NCBI GenBank assembly: GCA_028278465.1 | Contig: JANQEF010000191.1 | Coordinates: forward strand, 1 to 5,372 | Length of the DNA stretch: 5,372 nucleotides | Direction of reading: 5' to 3' | Origin: Dehalococcoidia bacterium | Lineage (GTDB): Bacteria > Chloroflexota > Dehalococcoidia > Lucifugimonadales > Lucifugimonadaceae | The notes under the pieces: generated by a model | What the model was told of the DNA's origin: nothing | What the model saw: only the letters and a program-made list of their open reading frames with translations | Database searches by the model: none | Translations under genes and position numbers: made by a program | Shown: positions 1-5,372 of the stretch, piece after piece | Layout of the letters: every line of letters starts with the position of its first letter | How positions within the stretch are numbered: position 1 is the first letter of the stretch

Positions 1-330
1 AAGGAGCAGTACGACGACTTCGGGCCGGAGGAACTCCAGGAGCGGCGCGCCCACTGGGCCCGGACGTCGCCGGACGCGTACGTCGGGACGCTCTACGGAC
101 TGCGAGACAAGCGCAACACGCTGCCCGAACTGATAGCGCTAGGCAAGCCGATGCTGATCATTCACGGCGAGCGAGACGAAAAGTCGATTAGTGACGAGTC
201 GGCCGCAGCACACAAGGTGATGGACTCGAGCACCTATCACATCGTGCCGGACGCCGAGCATTTCGCACACGAGGACAACCCTGCCGACTTTCTTGCCGCG
301 GTGCAGCGCTTCCTGGAGCCGTGGGTCTAG
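1..330 (+). CDS. alpha/beta hydrolase, C-terminal part (5' end outside the window)
   Basis: The open frame enters at the left edge and stops at TAG 328-330, leaving 109 residues. The visible part matches the end of an alpha/beta-hydrolase fold enzyme. A hydrophobic strand, PMLIIHGERDE (visible residues 50-60), carries the expected acid of the catalytic triad at D59. A later AEHFAHEDNPADF segment (85-97) carries the expected catalytic histidine, probably H87, in the usual GH-x-x-H-x-x-x-P-like setting. The nucleophile elbow (GxSxG) lies outside the window, so hydrolysis is inferred from fold and the substrate cannot be named. Likely cytoplasmic; no membrane segment is visible in this part. The dehydrogenase gene starts 89 bp downstream in the same direction, so the two could be co-transcribed. 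Other members of the fold (haloalkane dehalogenase, epoxide hydrolase, esterase) are possible. Confidence 0.85.
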   Translation, partial: KEQYDDFGPEELQERRAHWARTSPDAYVGTLYGLRDKRNTLPELIALGKPMLIIHGERDEKSISDESAAAHKVMDSSTYHIVPDAEHFAHEDNPADFLAAVQRFLEPWV

Positions 331-349
331 CGGGCGGCCGCCACCTTCA

Positions 350-361
350 CGCAAATTTGCG
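350..361. promoter_or_regulatory. perfect 12-bp palindrome, possible operator
   Basis: CGCAAATTTGCG is fully self-complementary and AT-rich in its centre within a GC-rich spacer. It lies between the hydrolase stop and the dehydrogenase start. A weak TAGACT hexamer (364-369) follows within three bases, which could be a -10 box, but I see no matching -35. Binding of a dimeric repressor is inference only. Confidence 0.3.
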
Positions 362-405
362 GCTAGACTGCGCCGTACACCGAATCTCCGGCCCACTACC
401 GCAAC

Positions 406-411
406 GAAGGA
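406..411 (+). promoter_or_regulatory. ribosome binding site of the dehydrogenase
   Basis: GAAGGA ends 8 bases before ATG 420. It decides the start: the same frame is open further upstream to a GTG at 321, but that GTG overlaps the hydrolase 3' end, and the extra 33 residues do not resemble the family. Confidence 0.75.
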
Positions 412-419
412 CAGAAAGA

Positions 420-1457
420 ATGACCATCAGAGGCATCCGCTTCCTCGGCGAATCGCAGTCCGAGACCACCGACTTTCCGGACCTAGAGCCCGGGCCGAAC
501 GAGGTGCTGGTGAAGCTGCGCTCGTCAGGTCTCTGCGGCTCGGACCTGCGGCGCTACAGGGAGCAGCCTTCGGATGAAGAGGCCACGTGGGTGCGGCCGG
601 GCCACGAGCCGTGCGGCGAGGTGGTGGCGCTTGGCCCCGGCGTGACGCAGGTGGCGGTCGGCGACCGCATCATGCAGCACCACTACGACGGCTGTCTGCG
701 GTGCGACTACTGCCGCACGGGCTGGCAGCAGCTGTGCCCGGTGCAGGAGAAGCGTGGCTACTACGGTGGCACCCGACACGGCGGCCACGGCGACTACATG
801 ACGGCGCACGAGTCGACATGCGTGCCGATGCCGGACGAGGTGTCGTTCGAGGAGGGCGCCTATCTCGCCTGCGGCGCAAGCACGGCGTTTCACGCCCTCA
901 AGAAGCTCGATGTATCGGGTCGGGACGTGCTGGCGGTGTTCGGTCAGGGTCCGGTGGGGCTGGCGGCGACGATGTTCGGCGAGGCGATGGGAGCGCGGGT
1001 GATAGCGGTTGATGTGAACTCCGAGCGGCTCGCGATGGCTGAGGATGCAGGCGCGTGGAAGGCTATCGACAACTCGGATGGGTCGGCCGTGGAGCAGATC
1101 AGAGACCTGACGCATGGCGAGGGTGCGGATGCGACGCTGGAGGCGGCCGGGCTGCCGGTGACGCGGGTCGCTGCGGCCGAGGCGGCCCGGGTGTTCGGCC
1201 GGGCGTGCCTGGTGGGGGAGGGCGGCGAGGTGACGTATGAGCCGACGCCGCACATCATCCACAGGCATCTGACGCTGATCGGGTCGTGGACGTTCTCAAC
1301 GTTCGGGCTGGCTGAGGCTGCGCAGTTCGTGGCCGACCGGCAGGTGCCGCTGCGCTCGCTGATCACCGAGACCTGTTCGATCGAGGAAGCGCCAGAAGCC
1401 TACATCCGCTTCGCCGCCGGAACCCCCGGCAAGTTCGCAATAAGCTGGGACGGGTAG
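420..1457 (+). CDS. zinc-dependent medium-chain alcohol/polyol dehydrogenase
   Basis: This 345-residue protein has the usual length and order of the zinc MDR (medium-chain dehydrogenase/reductase) family: an N-terminal GroES-like catalytic domain, then a Rossmann domain. Catalytic zinc ligands fit C39 (GLCGSD) and H62-E63 (PGHEPCGEV). The structural zinc site is complete as C92-x2-C95-x2-C98-x7-C106. The nucleotide-binding glycine motif is G175-Q-G177-P-V-G180, and the acid D198 at the end of the second strand (IAVDVN) favours NAD(H) over NADP(H). The expected reaction is reversible oxidation of an alcohol or polyol to an aldehyde or ketone in the cytoplasm. The substrate cannot be told; threonine- and sorbitol-dehydrogenase-like members share these motifs. 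ATG 420 is chosen for its GAAGGA site. It probably belongs with the upstream hydrolase. The next unit, an inverted-repeat cassette, begins 8 bp after the stop. Confidence 0.9.
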   Translation: MTIRGIRFLGESQSETTDFPDLEPGPNEVLVKLRSSGLCGSDLRRYREQPSDEEATWVRPGHEPCGEVVALGPGVTQVAVGDRIMQHHYDGCLRCDYCRTGWQQLCPVQEKRGYYGGTRHGGHGDYMTAHESTCVPMPDEVSFEEGAYLACGASTAFHALKKLDVSGRDVLAVFGQGPVGLAATMFGEAMGARVIAVDVNSERLAMAEDAGAWKAIDNSDGSAVEQIRDLTHGEGADATLEAAGLPVTRVAAAEAARVFGRACLVGEGGEVTYEPTPHIIHRHLTLIGSWTFSTFGLAEAAQFVADRQVPLRSLITETCSIEEAPEAYIRFAAGTPGKFAISWDG

Positions 1458-1465
1458 GTGTGGCC

Positions 1466-1514
1466 GTCCTCCCTCCCAGCTTGGGAGGGAGCTAGAGGGA
1501 GGGTCGTCTGTGAC
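1466..1514 (+). repeat. left arm of the cassette inverted repeat
   Basis: The arm begins GTCCTCCCTCCCAGCTT and ends with the 22-bp segment 1493-1514, mirrored at 1898-1919 with one mismatch. Its inner part is coding: read on the minus strand, it supplies the last residues (RRPSL) and the TAG stop of the DUF559 protein. A separate AAGCTGGGA at 1442-1450, inside the dehydrogenase 3' end, is also complementary to TCCCAGCTT at 1474-1482. Confidence 0.8.
1469..1491. terminator. perfect hairpin between converging genes, terminator-like
   Basis: CTCCCTCCCA, loop GCT, then TGGGAGGGAG form a 10-bp perfect stem. It sits directly after the DUF559 stop (minus strand) and 11 bp after the dehydrogenase stop (plus strand), so it could slow transcription from both sides. 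There is no T-run on either strand, so intrinsic termination would be weak. It may instead be part of the cassette's end structure. Confidence 0.4.
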
Positions 1515-1854
1515 GCGCCCTGTGTTCCAGGTGCGCGGTCACCTTTTCCAACACTCCAGTCAGATTTCCAAGCACTTCCGAGTTCCAAAACCGCATGAGT
1601 GTGTAGCCCCGATCCTCCAGGTATTTTGTTCGAGAGAAGTCGTACTCCCGCTGAAGATCATGTTGCCCGCCATCCACTTCGATCACTAGCCGCTCTTTGC
1701 GGCAACAGAAATCTACTACGTAGTCGTCTATCGGATACTGCCGAGTGAAGCGGTAGCCGTGGAACTGCTTGCTGCGAAGCGATCGCCAAAGCCTTCTCTC
1801 TGCGACGGTCTGGTTGGCCCGTAGTTGTTTTGCTCTAGTGGTAGTTTGACGCAC
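1492..1854 (-). CDS. DUF559 endonuclease-like protein
   Basis: This 120-residue protein is typical of the DUF559 family, which is related to very-short-patch-repair (Vsr)-like nucleases of the PD-(D/E)xK type. Recognisable parts are a basic N-terminal stretch RAKQLRANQTVAERRLW (7-23), then HGYRFTRQYPIDDYVVDFCC (32-51) and LVIEVDGGQHD (56-66). The likely metal-binding and catalytic acids are D48, E59 and D61, with Q64-H65. The C-terminal ..RFWNSEVLGNL.. block (88-98) is also family-like. The start is GTG 1854; an in-frame stop at 1870-1872 rules out a longer form, and no clear ribosome binding site precedes it. The last codons lie in the left inverted arm, so the repeat and the gene end evolved together. 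The function is not established; DNA cleavage or repair is inferred from fold. The frame looks intact. Confidence 0.88.
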   Translation of the reverse strand: MRQTTTRAKQLRANQTVAERRLWRSLRSKQFHGYRFTRQYPIDDYVVDFCCRKERLVIEVDGGQHDLQREYDFSRTKYLEDRGYTLMRFWNSEVLGNLTGVLEKVTAHLEHRARHRRPSL

Positions 1855-1897
1855 GTGGCCAGTGTCACATTAAGCGTTTGAGAACTTTTAGCCCGGT

Positions 1898-1958
1898 GTC
1901 ACTGACGACCCTCCCTCTAACTCGCGCCCAGAGGGCACCCGAAGCTGGGAGGGAGGAC
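1898..1958 (-). repeat. right arm of the cassette inverted repeat
   Basis: This is the mirror of 1466-1514, upstream of the DUF559 start. It contains GACGACCCTCCCTCTA (1904-1919) and AAGCTGGGAGGGAGGAC (1942-1958). Between them lies an extra GC-rich segment not present in the left arm, so the tight hairpin of the left arm is not reproduced here. Confidence 0.8.
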
Positions 1959-2104
1959 CTCTCGCCCTACGCATTCCGTCGCTAACCCGCCGTTTTCGCA
2001 ACCCGTGCTTGCTACACACTGCGACTGTCGCAGCAACTTGCGTTGTGCGCCTCCAGTTGTTACGAAAAACGAGCAGATAACATCCGTGCGCTTCGCAAAA
2101 GGTG
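1959..2104. other. intergenic stretch with no recognised gene
   Basis: Between the DUF559 cassette and the TATAAT box I see no protein with family features, no tRNA-like cloverleaf and no repeat array. Short open frames here read as low-complexity shadow translations. Base composition becomes more AT-rich from about 2055 towards the putative promoter. Confidence 0.5.
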
Positions 2105-2110
2105 TATAAT
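2105..2110 (+). promoter_or_regulatory. consensus -10 box upstream of rpoD
   Basis: TATAAT matches the sigma-70 -10 consensus exactly and lies in a local AT-rich patch (TATAATTAAAAG). The region 16-19 bp upstream has no TTGACA-like -35 (ATCCGT at 17-bp spacing), so activator help or a weak -35 would be needed. Transcription from here would give a leader of about 240 nt before the rpoD start. Confidence 0.5.
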
Positions 2111-2124
2111 TAAAAGTTGCGCAC

Positions 2125-2217
2125 ATGCAGCACCGGCAAAATCGCTTGTCGGGCTAAATGCGGCGGCGTTCAGGACACTGCGAAGGTGGAACCGTGGCCG
2201 GTTTTCCCGGCATCTAA
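2125..2217 (+). other. two abutting mini-ORFs in the rpoD leader
   Basis: ATG 2125 opens a 10-codon frame ending at TAA 2155-2157. The next base starts ATG 2158, which opens a 19-codon frame ending at TAA 2215-2217. Neither has a clear ribosome binding site. The second runs into the predicted leader helix, so translation could affect folding. Chance is a serious alternative. Confidence 0.15.
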
Positions 2218-2242
2218 CTGGGTGAAAGCCACCATTACGCAG
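2178..2242 (+). promoter_or_regulatory. structured leader RNA element upstream of rpoD
   Basis: CTGCG (2178-2182) pairs with CGCAG (2238-2242), and GGTGG (2185-2189) pairs with CCACC (2229-2233), giving a two-part closing helix with an asymmetric internal loop (AA opposite ATTA). Inside, two hairpins are mutually exclusive: AACCG/CGGTT (2190-2194 with 2199-2203), and GCCGG/CCGGC (2197-2201 with 2207-2211). A third pairing, CCC/GGG (2206-2208 with 2220-2222), is also possible. I do not recognise a known riboswitch class. The alternatives could make a switch, but this is inference from complementarity only. Confidence 0.35.
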
Positions 2243-2255
2243 AATTAAAGGCGCC

Positions 2256-2330
2256 GTGCAGCATGGTCACGGGCTATGCGCGCGCAGTGCGGCAGACGCA
2301 TACGTACGAACGATGCGAACGCAGCTGCAC
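2256..2330 (+). repeat. 7-bp inverted repeat in the rpoD leader
   Basis: GTGCAGC (2256-2262) and GCTGCAC (2324-2330) are perfectly complementary and would close a second leader domain just before the ribosome binding site at 2338. The enclosed 61 bases are GC-rich with several short self-complementary CGCG/TGCG stretches. It is weak evidence alone. Confidence 0.25.
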
Positions 2331-2337
2331 AGATATC

Positions 2338-2344
2338 GAAAGGA
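2338..2344 (+). promoter_or_regulatory. ribosome binding site of rpoD
   Basis: GAAAGGA ends 10 bases before TTG 2355 and supports this unusual start codon. The codon directly before TTG in the same frame is TAA (2352-2354), so no longer form is possible. Confidence 0.6.
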
Positions 2345-2354
2345 CATCGCTTAA

Positions 2355-3866
<1,512 letters not shown>

Positions 3867-3907
3867 AGGTCTGACTGGTCGATGCCGTTACCGAGTAGCC
3901 GACAACG

Positions 3908-3940
3908 AGAAGAGGCCCCGGAAAATCCGGGGCCTCTTCT
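3908..3940 (+). terminator. strong rho-independent terminator of rpoD
   Basis: The stem 3908-3922 (AGAAGAGGCCCCGGA) is perfectly complementary to 3926-3940 over 15 bp, with an AAA loop. It is followed, partly within the stem, by a T-rich tract (TTCTTTTC). It lies 41 bp after the rpoD stop and may also end transcription of the convergent dndB-like gene. Confidence 0.9.
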
Positions 3941-3957
3941 TTTCGATTGGGGTGTTG

Positions 3958-3973
3958 ACACACAAGAGTGTGT
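3958..3973. repeat. small hairpin at the end of the dndB-like gene
   Basis: ACACAC, loop AAGA, then GTGTGT form a 6-bp stem starting 2 bp beyond the dndB-like stop on the minus strand. No T-run follows, so it is at best a weak termination or RNA-stabilising hairpin in front of the shared terminator. Confidence 0.35.
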
Positions 3974-3975
3974 GG

Positions 3976-5040
3976 TTACACGACCGCTTGTGGTTGGGCT
4001 CCGATACCAAGCTTCCAGAGGATCTGCTCAGCAGTCGCCCTGCGTGTAGGCTGCCGGGTGACGATGTCAGTACCCTGCATGCAGATGCCCTGCCATTCCG
4101 GGTTGATCTTTCGCCAGTCGATGCCCCTCAGTGGCTCCAACTGCCGCTTCCAGTCGCCTCCGACCTCGCCCAAAGTGCCCCCGACCCATCCTAGAGCCCA
4201 AAGCACCAGAGCGTAGGAAGAAAGGTAGTCAACTCGGGCCTCTGCGGGACGCAGAACACCCGCGACGATGTCAGGCCAAGGCTCTACCAGTTTCGCGACG
4301 TGATTCCAGAAATCAACCGCGAATGATTTCGCCTCATCGTAGTCAGTGTCACTGATCGACTGCGGCAGGTCACCGAGTAACTGAGAGTTCGCCCGCTGAA
4401 GTCCTGACAGGCTCGCGAACGCGGCCGATCTGATGGATAGAGCGACTCTTTCTTTATCGGTTCGGCCCTTGAACAGTTCAACCTCGTCGGCGCAGGCATT
4501 GGTGATCCTGTTCACCGGCACTCGGTGGTCGAACAGAGTGTCCAGTGAGTGCGAAGTCTTCTGAACAGTCCGATTAAGGTCCGAGAAGATCTGCTGGCTT
4601 CGTTCCAAGCCACCATCGGGCAGAATCACGACGCTGAGAGCATCAGTCTTCAGAGAGGGTTCCGATTTCAGCGCTTCTTCAATACCGGCGACTCGGTGCT
4701 GCCCGTCGTTGACGATCCACTCAGCCTCCATCGGGAGTCGTAGCACGCCGATATCTTTGTTGAGTTCGGACGACTGGAATTCCAAGTCTTCAGCGTTGAC
4801 GGACACCGTGATGGACGAAAAGAGGTAGTCGTCGTTGCTGAGGACGTAGTCGGCGATCTCAGGAACACGGTTCTTTTTTAGCGCTCGTTGGGTGCGCTGC
4901 TCCACGGGAAACGTTCCCATGCGTTCTGGATCGTAGAGAAACAACTTCACCACAACTCCCATCGGAATGTTGGCCGTGAAAAAGTCGGTCTCTCCCATCC
5001 TGCCTCTAGTGGCCGGTATGGTCAGTACGTTGAGGTCCAT
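3976..5040 (-). CDS. dndB: orphan DndB-family (DGQHR domain) protein
   Basis: This 354-residue protein has the length and motifs of DndB, the regulatory protein of DNA phosphorothioation (Dnd) systems, in which an oxygen of the DNA backbone is replaced by sulfur. The hallmark DGQHR is at residues 112-116 (WIVNDGQHRVAGIEEAL). Other family-like blocks are RALKKNRVPEIADYVL (52-67), QQIFSDLNRTVQKTSHSLD (149-167) and LFDHRVPVNRIT (169-180). No signal peptide or long membrane segment is obvious, so it should be cytoplasmic. DndB is known as a repressor or modulator of dnd operons, not the modifying enzyme. No dndA, C, D, E or restriction genes lie in the window, so it acts either in trans or in an unrelated role. 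The start ATG 5040 has a near-ideal AAGGAG. A standalone DGQHR protein of unknown role is the alternative. Confidence 0.85.
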   Translation of the reverse strand: MDLNVLTIPATRGRMGETDFFTANIPMGVVVKLFLYDPERMGTFPVEQRTQRALKKNRVPEIADYVLSNDDYLFSSITVSVNAEDLEFQSSELNKDIGVLRLPMEAEWIVNDGQHRVAGIEEALKSEPSLKTDALSVVILPDGGLERSQQIFSDLNRTVQKTSHSLDTLFDHRVPVNRITNACADEVELFKGRTDKERVALSIRSAAFASLSGLQRANSQLLGDLPQSISDTDYDEAKSFAVDFWNHVAKLVEPWPDIVAGVLRPAEARVDYLSSYALVLWALGWVGGTLGEVGGDWKRQLEPLRGIDWRKINPEWQGICMQGTDIVTRQPTRRATAEQILWKLGIGAQPQAVV

Positions 5041-5047
5041 GTCAAAG

Positions 5048-5053
5048 CTCCTT
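5048..5053 (-). promoter_or_regulatory. ribosome binding site of the dndB-like gene
   Basis: Read on the minus strand this is AAGGAG, 7 bases before ATG 5040. It fixes the start and shows that the gene is equipped for efficient translation. Confidence 0.8.
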
Positions 5054-5092
5054 GTCGTTAGTTTTTGGATGGAACTCTATGCTGCGTACAGA

Positions 5093-5122
5093 AGATTAGC
5101 ATATACTACATTTATCTGTCAA
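5093..5122 (-). promoter_or_regulatory. sigma-70 promoter of the dndB-like gene
   Basis: On the minus strand, a perfect -35 TTGACA (5122-5117) is followed after 18 bp by TAATCT (5098-5093). TGC directly precedes the hexamer, as in an extended -10. Transcription would start roughly at 5086, giving a leader of about 45 nt. A 16-bp spacing with GCTAAT is an alternative reading. Confidence 0.55.
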
Positions 5123-5131
5123 ATACTACAT
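5103..5131 (-). promoter_or_regulatory. tandem 9-bp direct repeat across the promoter, candidate operator
   Basis: ATACTACAT (plus strand) occurs at 5103-5111 and again at 5123-5131, exactly 20 bp apart, or about two helical turns. One copy abuts the -35 hexamer; the other lies in the spacer before the -10. A protein bound to both on one face of the DNA would cover the promoter. Because DndB proteins are known transcriptional regulators, self-repression is a natural guess, but the binding protein is not shown by sequence. Confidence 0.5.
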
Positions 5132-5142
5132 AAATATTCACA

Positions 5143-5196
5143 TACAGTAAGTATCGGTGGGTGTACTGACGTATCTATATTCCGTACAGCAGTACT
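5143..5196. repeat. cluster of short inverted repeats next to the right rpoD copy
   Basis: This AT-rich stretch has TACAGTA (5143-5149) with an inverted partner TACTG (5164-5168), and a near-palindrome GTACAGCAGTAC (5184-5195). CGTACAG here (5183-5189) also occurs at 5085-5091. Such clusters beside an attachment site can be arm-type sites for a recombinase, or further regulator sites for the dndB-like gene. Neither is proven. Confidence 0.3.
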
Positions 5197-5212
5197 TGAT
5201 TACTATACCGCG

Positions 5213-5308
5213 CTGGCGCGGGAACGGATCCGCCAGATCGAACGCAAGGCTCTCGGCCGCCTGCGAGGCGACTCGCACGTAGCGGAACTAAGGGAGTTGC
5301 TGGCGTAA
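5213..5308 (+). pseudogene. duplicated 3' end of rpoD (candidate attR)
   Basis: This segment encodes LARERIRQIERKALG onwards to the same stop as the sigma factor: 30 of 31 residues equal residues 473-503 of the intact protein. Eight codons differ, seven of them silently (such as CGT/CGG, GAG/GAA, GCC/GCT, GAT/GAC, CTG/TTG). Homology fades upstream of 5211, where AT-rich non-sigma sequence begins, and stops exactly at TAA. The frame is open upstream to an ATG at 4967, but that runs antisense through the dndB-like gene and is not a credible protein. The segment is a non-functional fragment. Silent-only divergence shows both copies spent most of their history under selection as real sigma-factor ends, as expected for host and element versions. 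Confidence 0.85.
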
Positions 5309-5372
5309 CTTTGGTAGGGGCGCCGCTCGCTGCCGCCCGGTGACGCCTAAGGCGGTACGACCCGTCATTCCG
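5309..5372. other. short right-edge sequence without a recognised gene
   Basis: This GC-rich stretch follows the duplicated rpoD end and is probably the original chromosomal sequence downstream of rpoD if the insertion model holds. A small palindrome, CGCCTAAGGCG, is visible at about 5345-5355. The window ends too soon to say more. Confidence 0.3.

Larger units (their letters stand above)
1466..1958. mobile_element. candidate inverted-repeat cassette carrying a DUF559 gene
   Basis: A 493-bp unit bounded by inverted arms encloses a single DUF559 gene and nothing else. The outer arm portion (1466-1482 versus 1942-1958) is a perfect 17-bp inverted match. The inner portion (1493-1514 versus 1898-1919) matches at 21 of 22 positions. 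The arms differ mainly by a roughly 12-14-base insertion in the right arm (about 1927-1941). No target-site duplication is evident at the borders: the flanks GGCC on the left and CTCT on the right do not match. From memory, DUF559 genes are often found beside palindromic GC-rich repeats in many genomes, which fits a mobile or repeat-associated unit. Mobility itself is inference. Confidence 0.55.
3867..5308. mobile_element. candidate mini integrated element in the 3' end of rpoD, carrying a dndB-like gene
   Basis: The segment between the two rpoD 3' copies has a period of 1,442 bp. It holds a terminator, one dndB-like gene on the minus strand, and an AT-rich regulatory region next to the right copy. 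This is the architecture expected when an element inserts by site-specific recombination into a gene's 3' end and supplies a replacement end. No recombinase gene is present, so it would need one in trans or be a deletion remnant. Decay of a former sigma-factor paralogue is the main alternative. Confidence 0.5.

Noticed and set aside
321..419. Longer dehydrogenase start at GTG 321.
   Set aside because: It would overlap the hydrolase end and add 33 atypical residues. ATG 420 has a good ribosome binding site and gives the family's usual N-terminus.
525..1268. Long minus-strand open frame of 247 codons opposite the dehydrogenase.
   Set aside because: It is a shadow of the GC-rich plus-strand gene: its composition is arginine/histidine/leucine-rich with no family motif, whereas the plus frame has complete zinc and Rossmann motifs.
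2105..2245. The rpoD leader as a known riboswitch (cobalamin-, SAM- or c-di-GMP-like words such as GGTGAAAGCCACC).
   Set aside because: Only short words resemble those classes; the conserved cores and their order are absent, so I left it as an unclassified structured leader.
5103..5131. The twin ATACTACAT repeats as the start of a CRISPR array.
   Set aside because: There are only two 9-bp copies at a 20-bp period, with no further units and no cas genes.
4967..5308. Open frame of 113 codons on the plus strand ending in the sigma-factor tail, as if a novel protein were fused to a region 4 fragment.
   Set aside because: Its first part is antisense to the well-supported dndB-like gene and its promoter region; only the last 31 residues resemble a protein family. 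The fragment lacks regions 2 and 3.
5345..5372. Possible terminator or dispersed intergenic repeat at the right edge (CGCCTAAGGCG and the ending GTCATTCCG).
   Set aside because: The palindrome is short with no T-run, and the possible repeat is cut by the window edge.

Overview
The window comes from a moderately GC-rich bacterial chromosome. The essential sigma factor, the synonymous third-position codon bias and the gene spacing indicate a chromosome rather than a phage or plasmid. The primary sigma factor has a long spacer between regions 1.2 and 2, and the neighbours are a medium-chain alcohol dehydrogenase and a DUF559 gene wrapped in palindromic repeats. Together these remind me of Chloroflexota (Dehalococcoidia/SAR202-like) or a similar environmental lineage, but this assignment is tentative.

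Layout. Positions 1-330 hold the C-terminal end of an alpha/beta hydrolase. A short spacer with a perfect 12-bp palindrome follows, then a zinc-dependent medium-chain dehydrogenase (420-1457, +). Directly after its stop lies a 493-bp cassette (1466-1958): a small DUF559 endonuclease-like gene on the minus strand, enclosed by complex inverted repeats. The stretch 1959-2354 has no convincing protein gene. It holds a TATAAT box and a structured leader upstream of the primary sigma factor gene (rpoD/sigA type, 2355-3866, +, TTG start), which ends in a strong rho-independent terminator (3908-3940).

Convergent to rpoD lies an orphan DndB/DGQHR-family gene (3976-5040, -). It has its own good ribosome binding site, a TTGACA promoter and a 20-bp-spaced tandem direct repeat that looks like an operator. 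Beyond its AT-rich upstream region, the last 96 bp of rpoD occur a second time (5213-5308) in the same orientation. The copy shares 87/96 bases, 7 of its 8 changed codons are synonymous, and homology stops at the stop codon.

The most interesting reading is that the dndB-like gene sits in a very small (1,442-bp period) integrated element. On this reading the element used the conserved 3' end of the sigma-factor gene as its attachment site and restored the gene on insertion. No integrase is visible. A second, independent mobile-looking unit is the DUF559 cassette with nested inverted repeats. The two may mark this locus as a small hotspot for compact accessory cargo around housekeeping genes.
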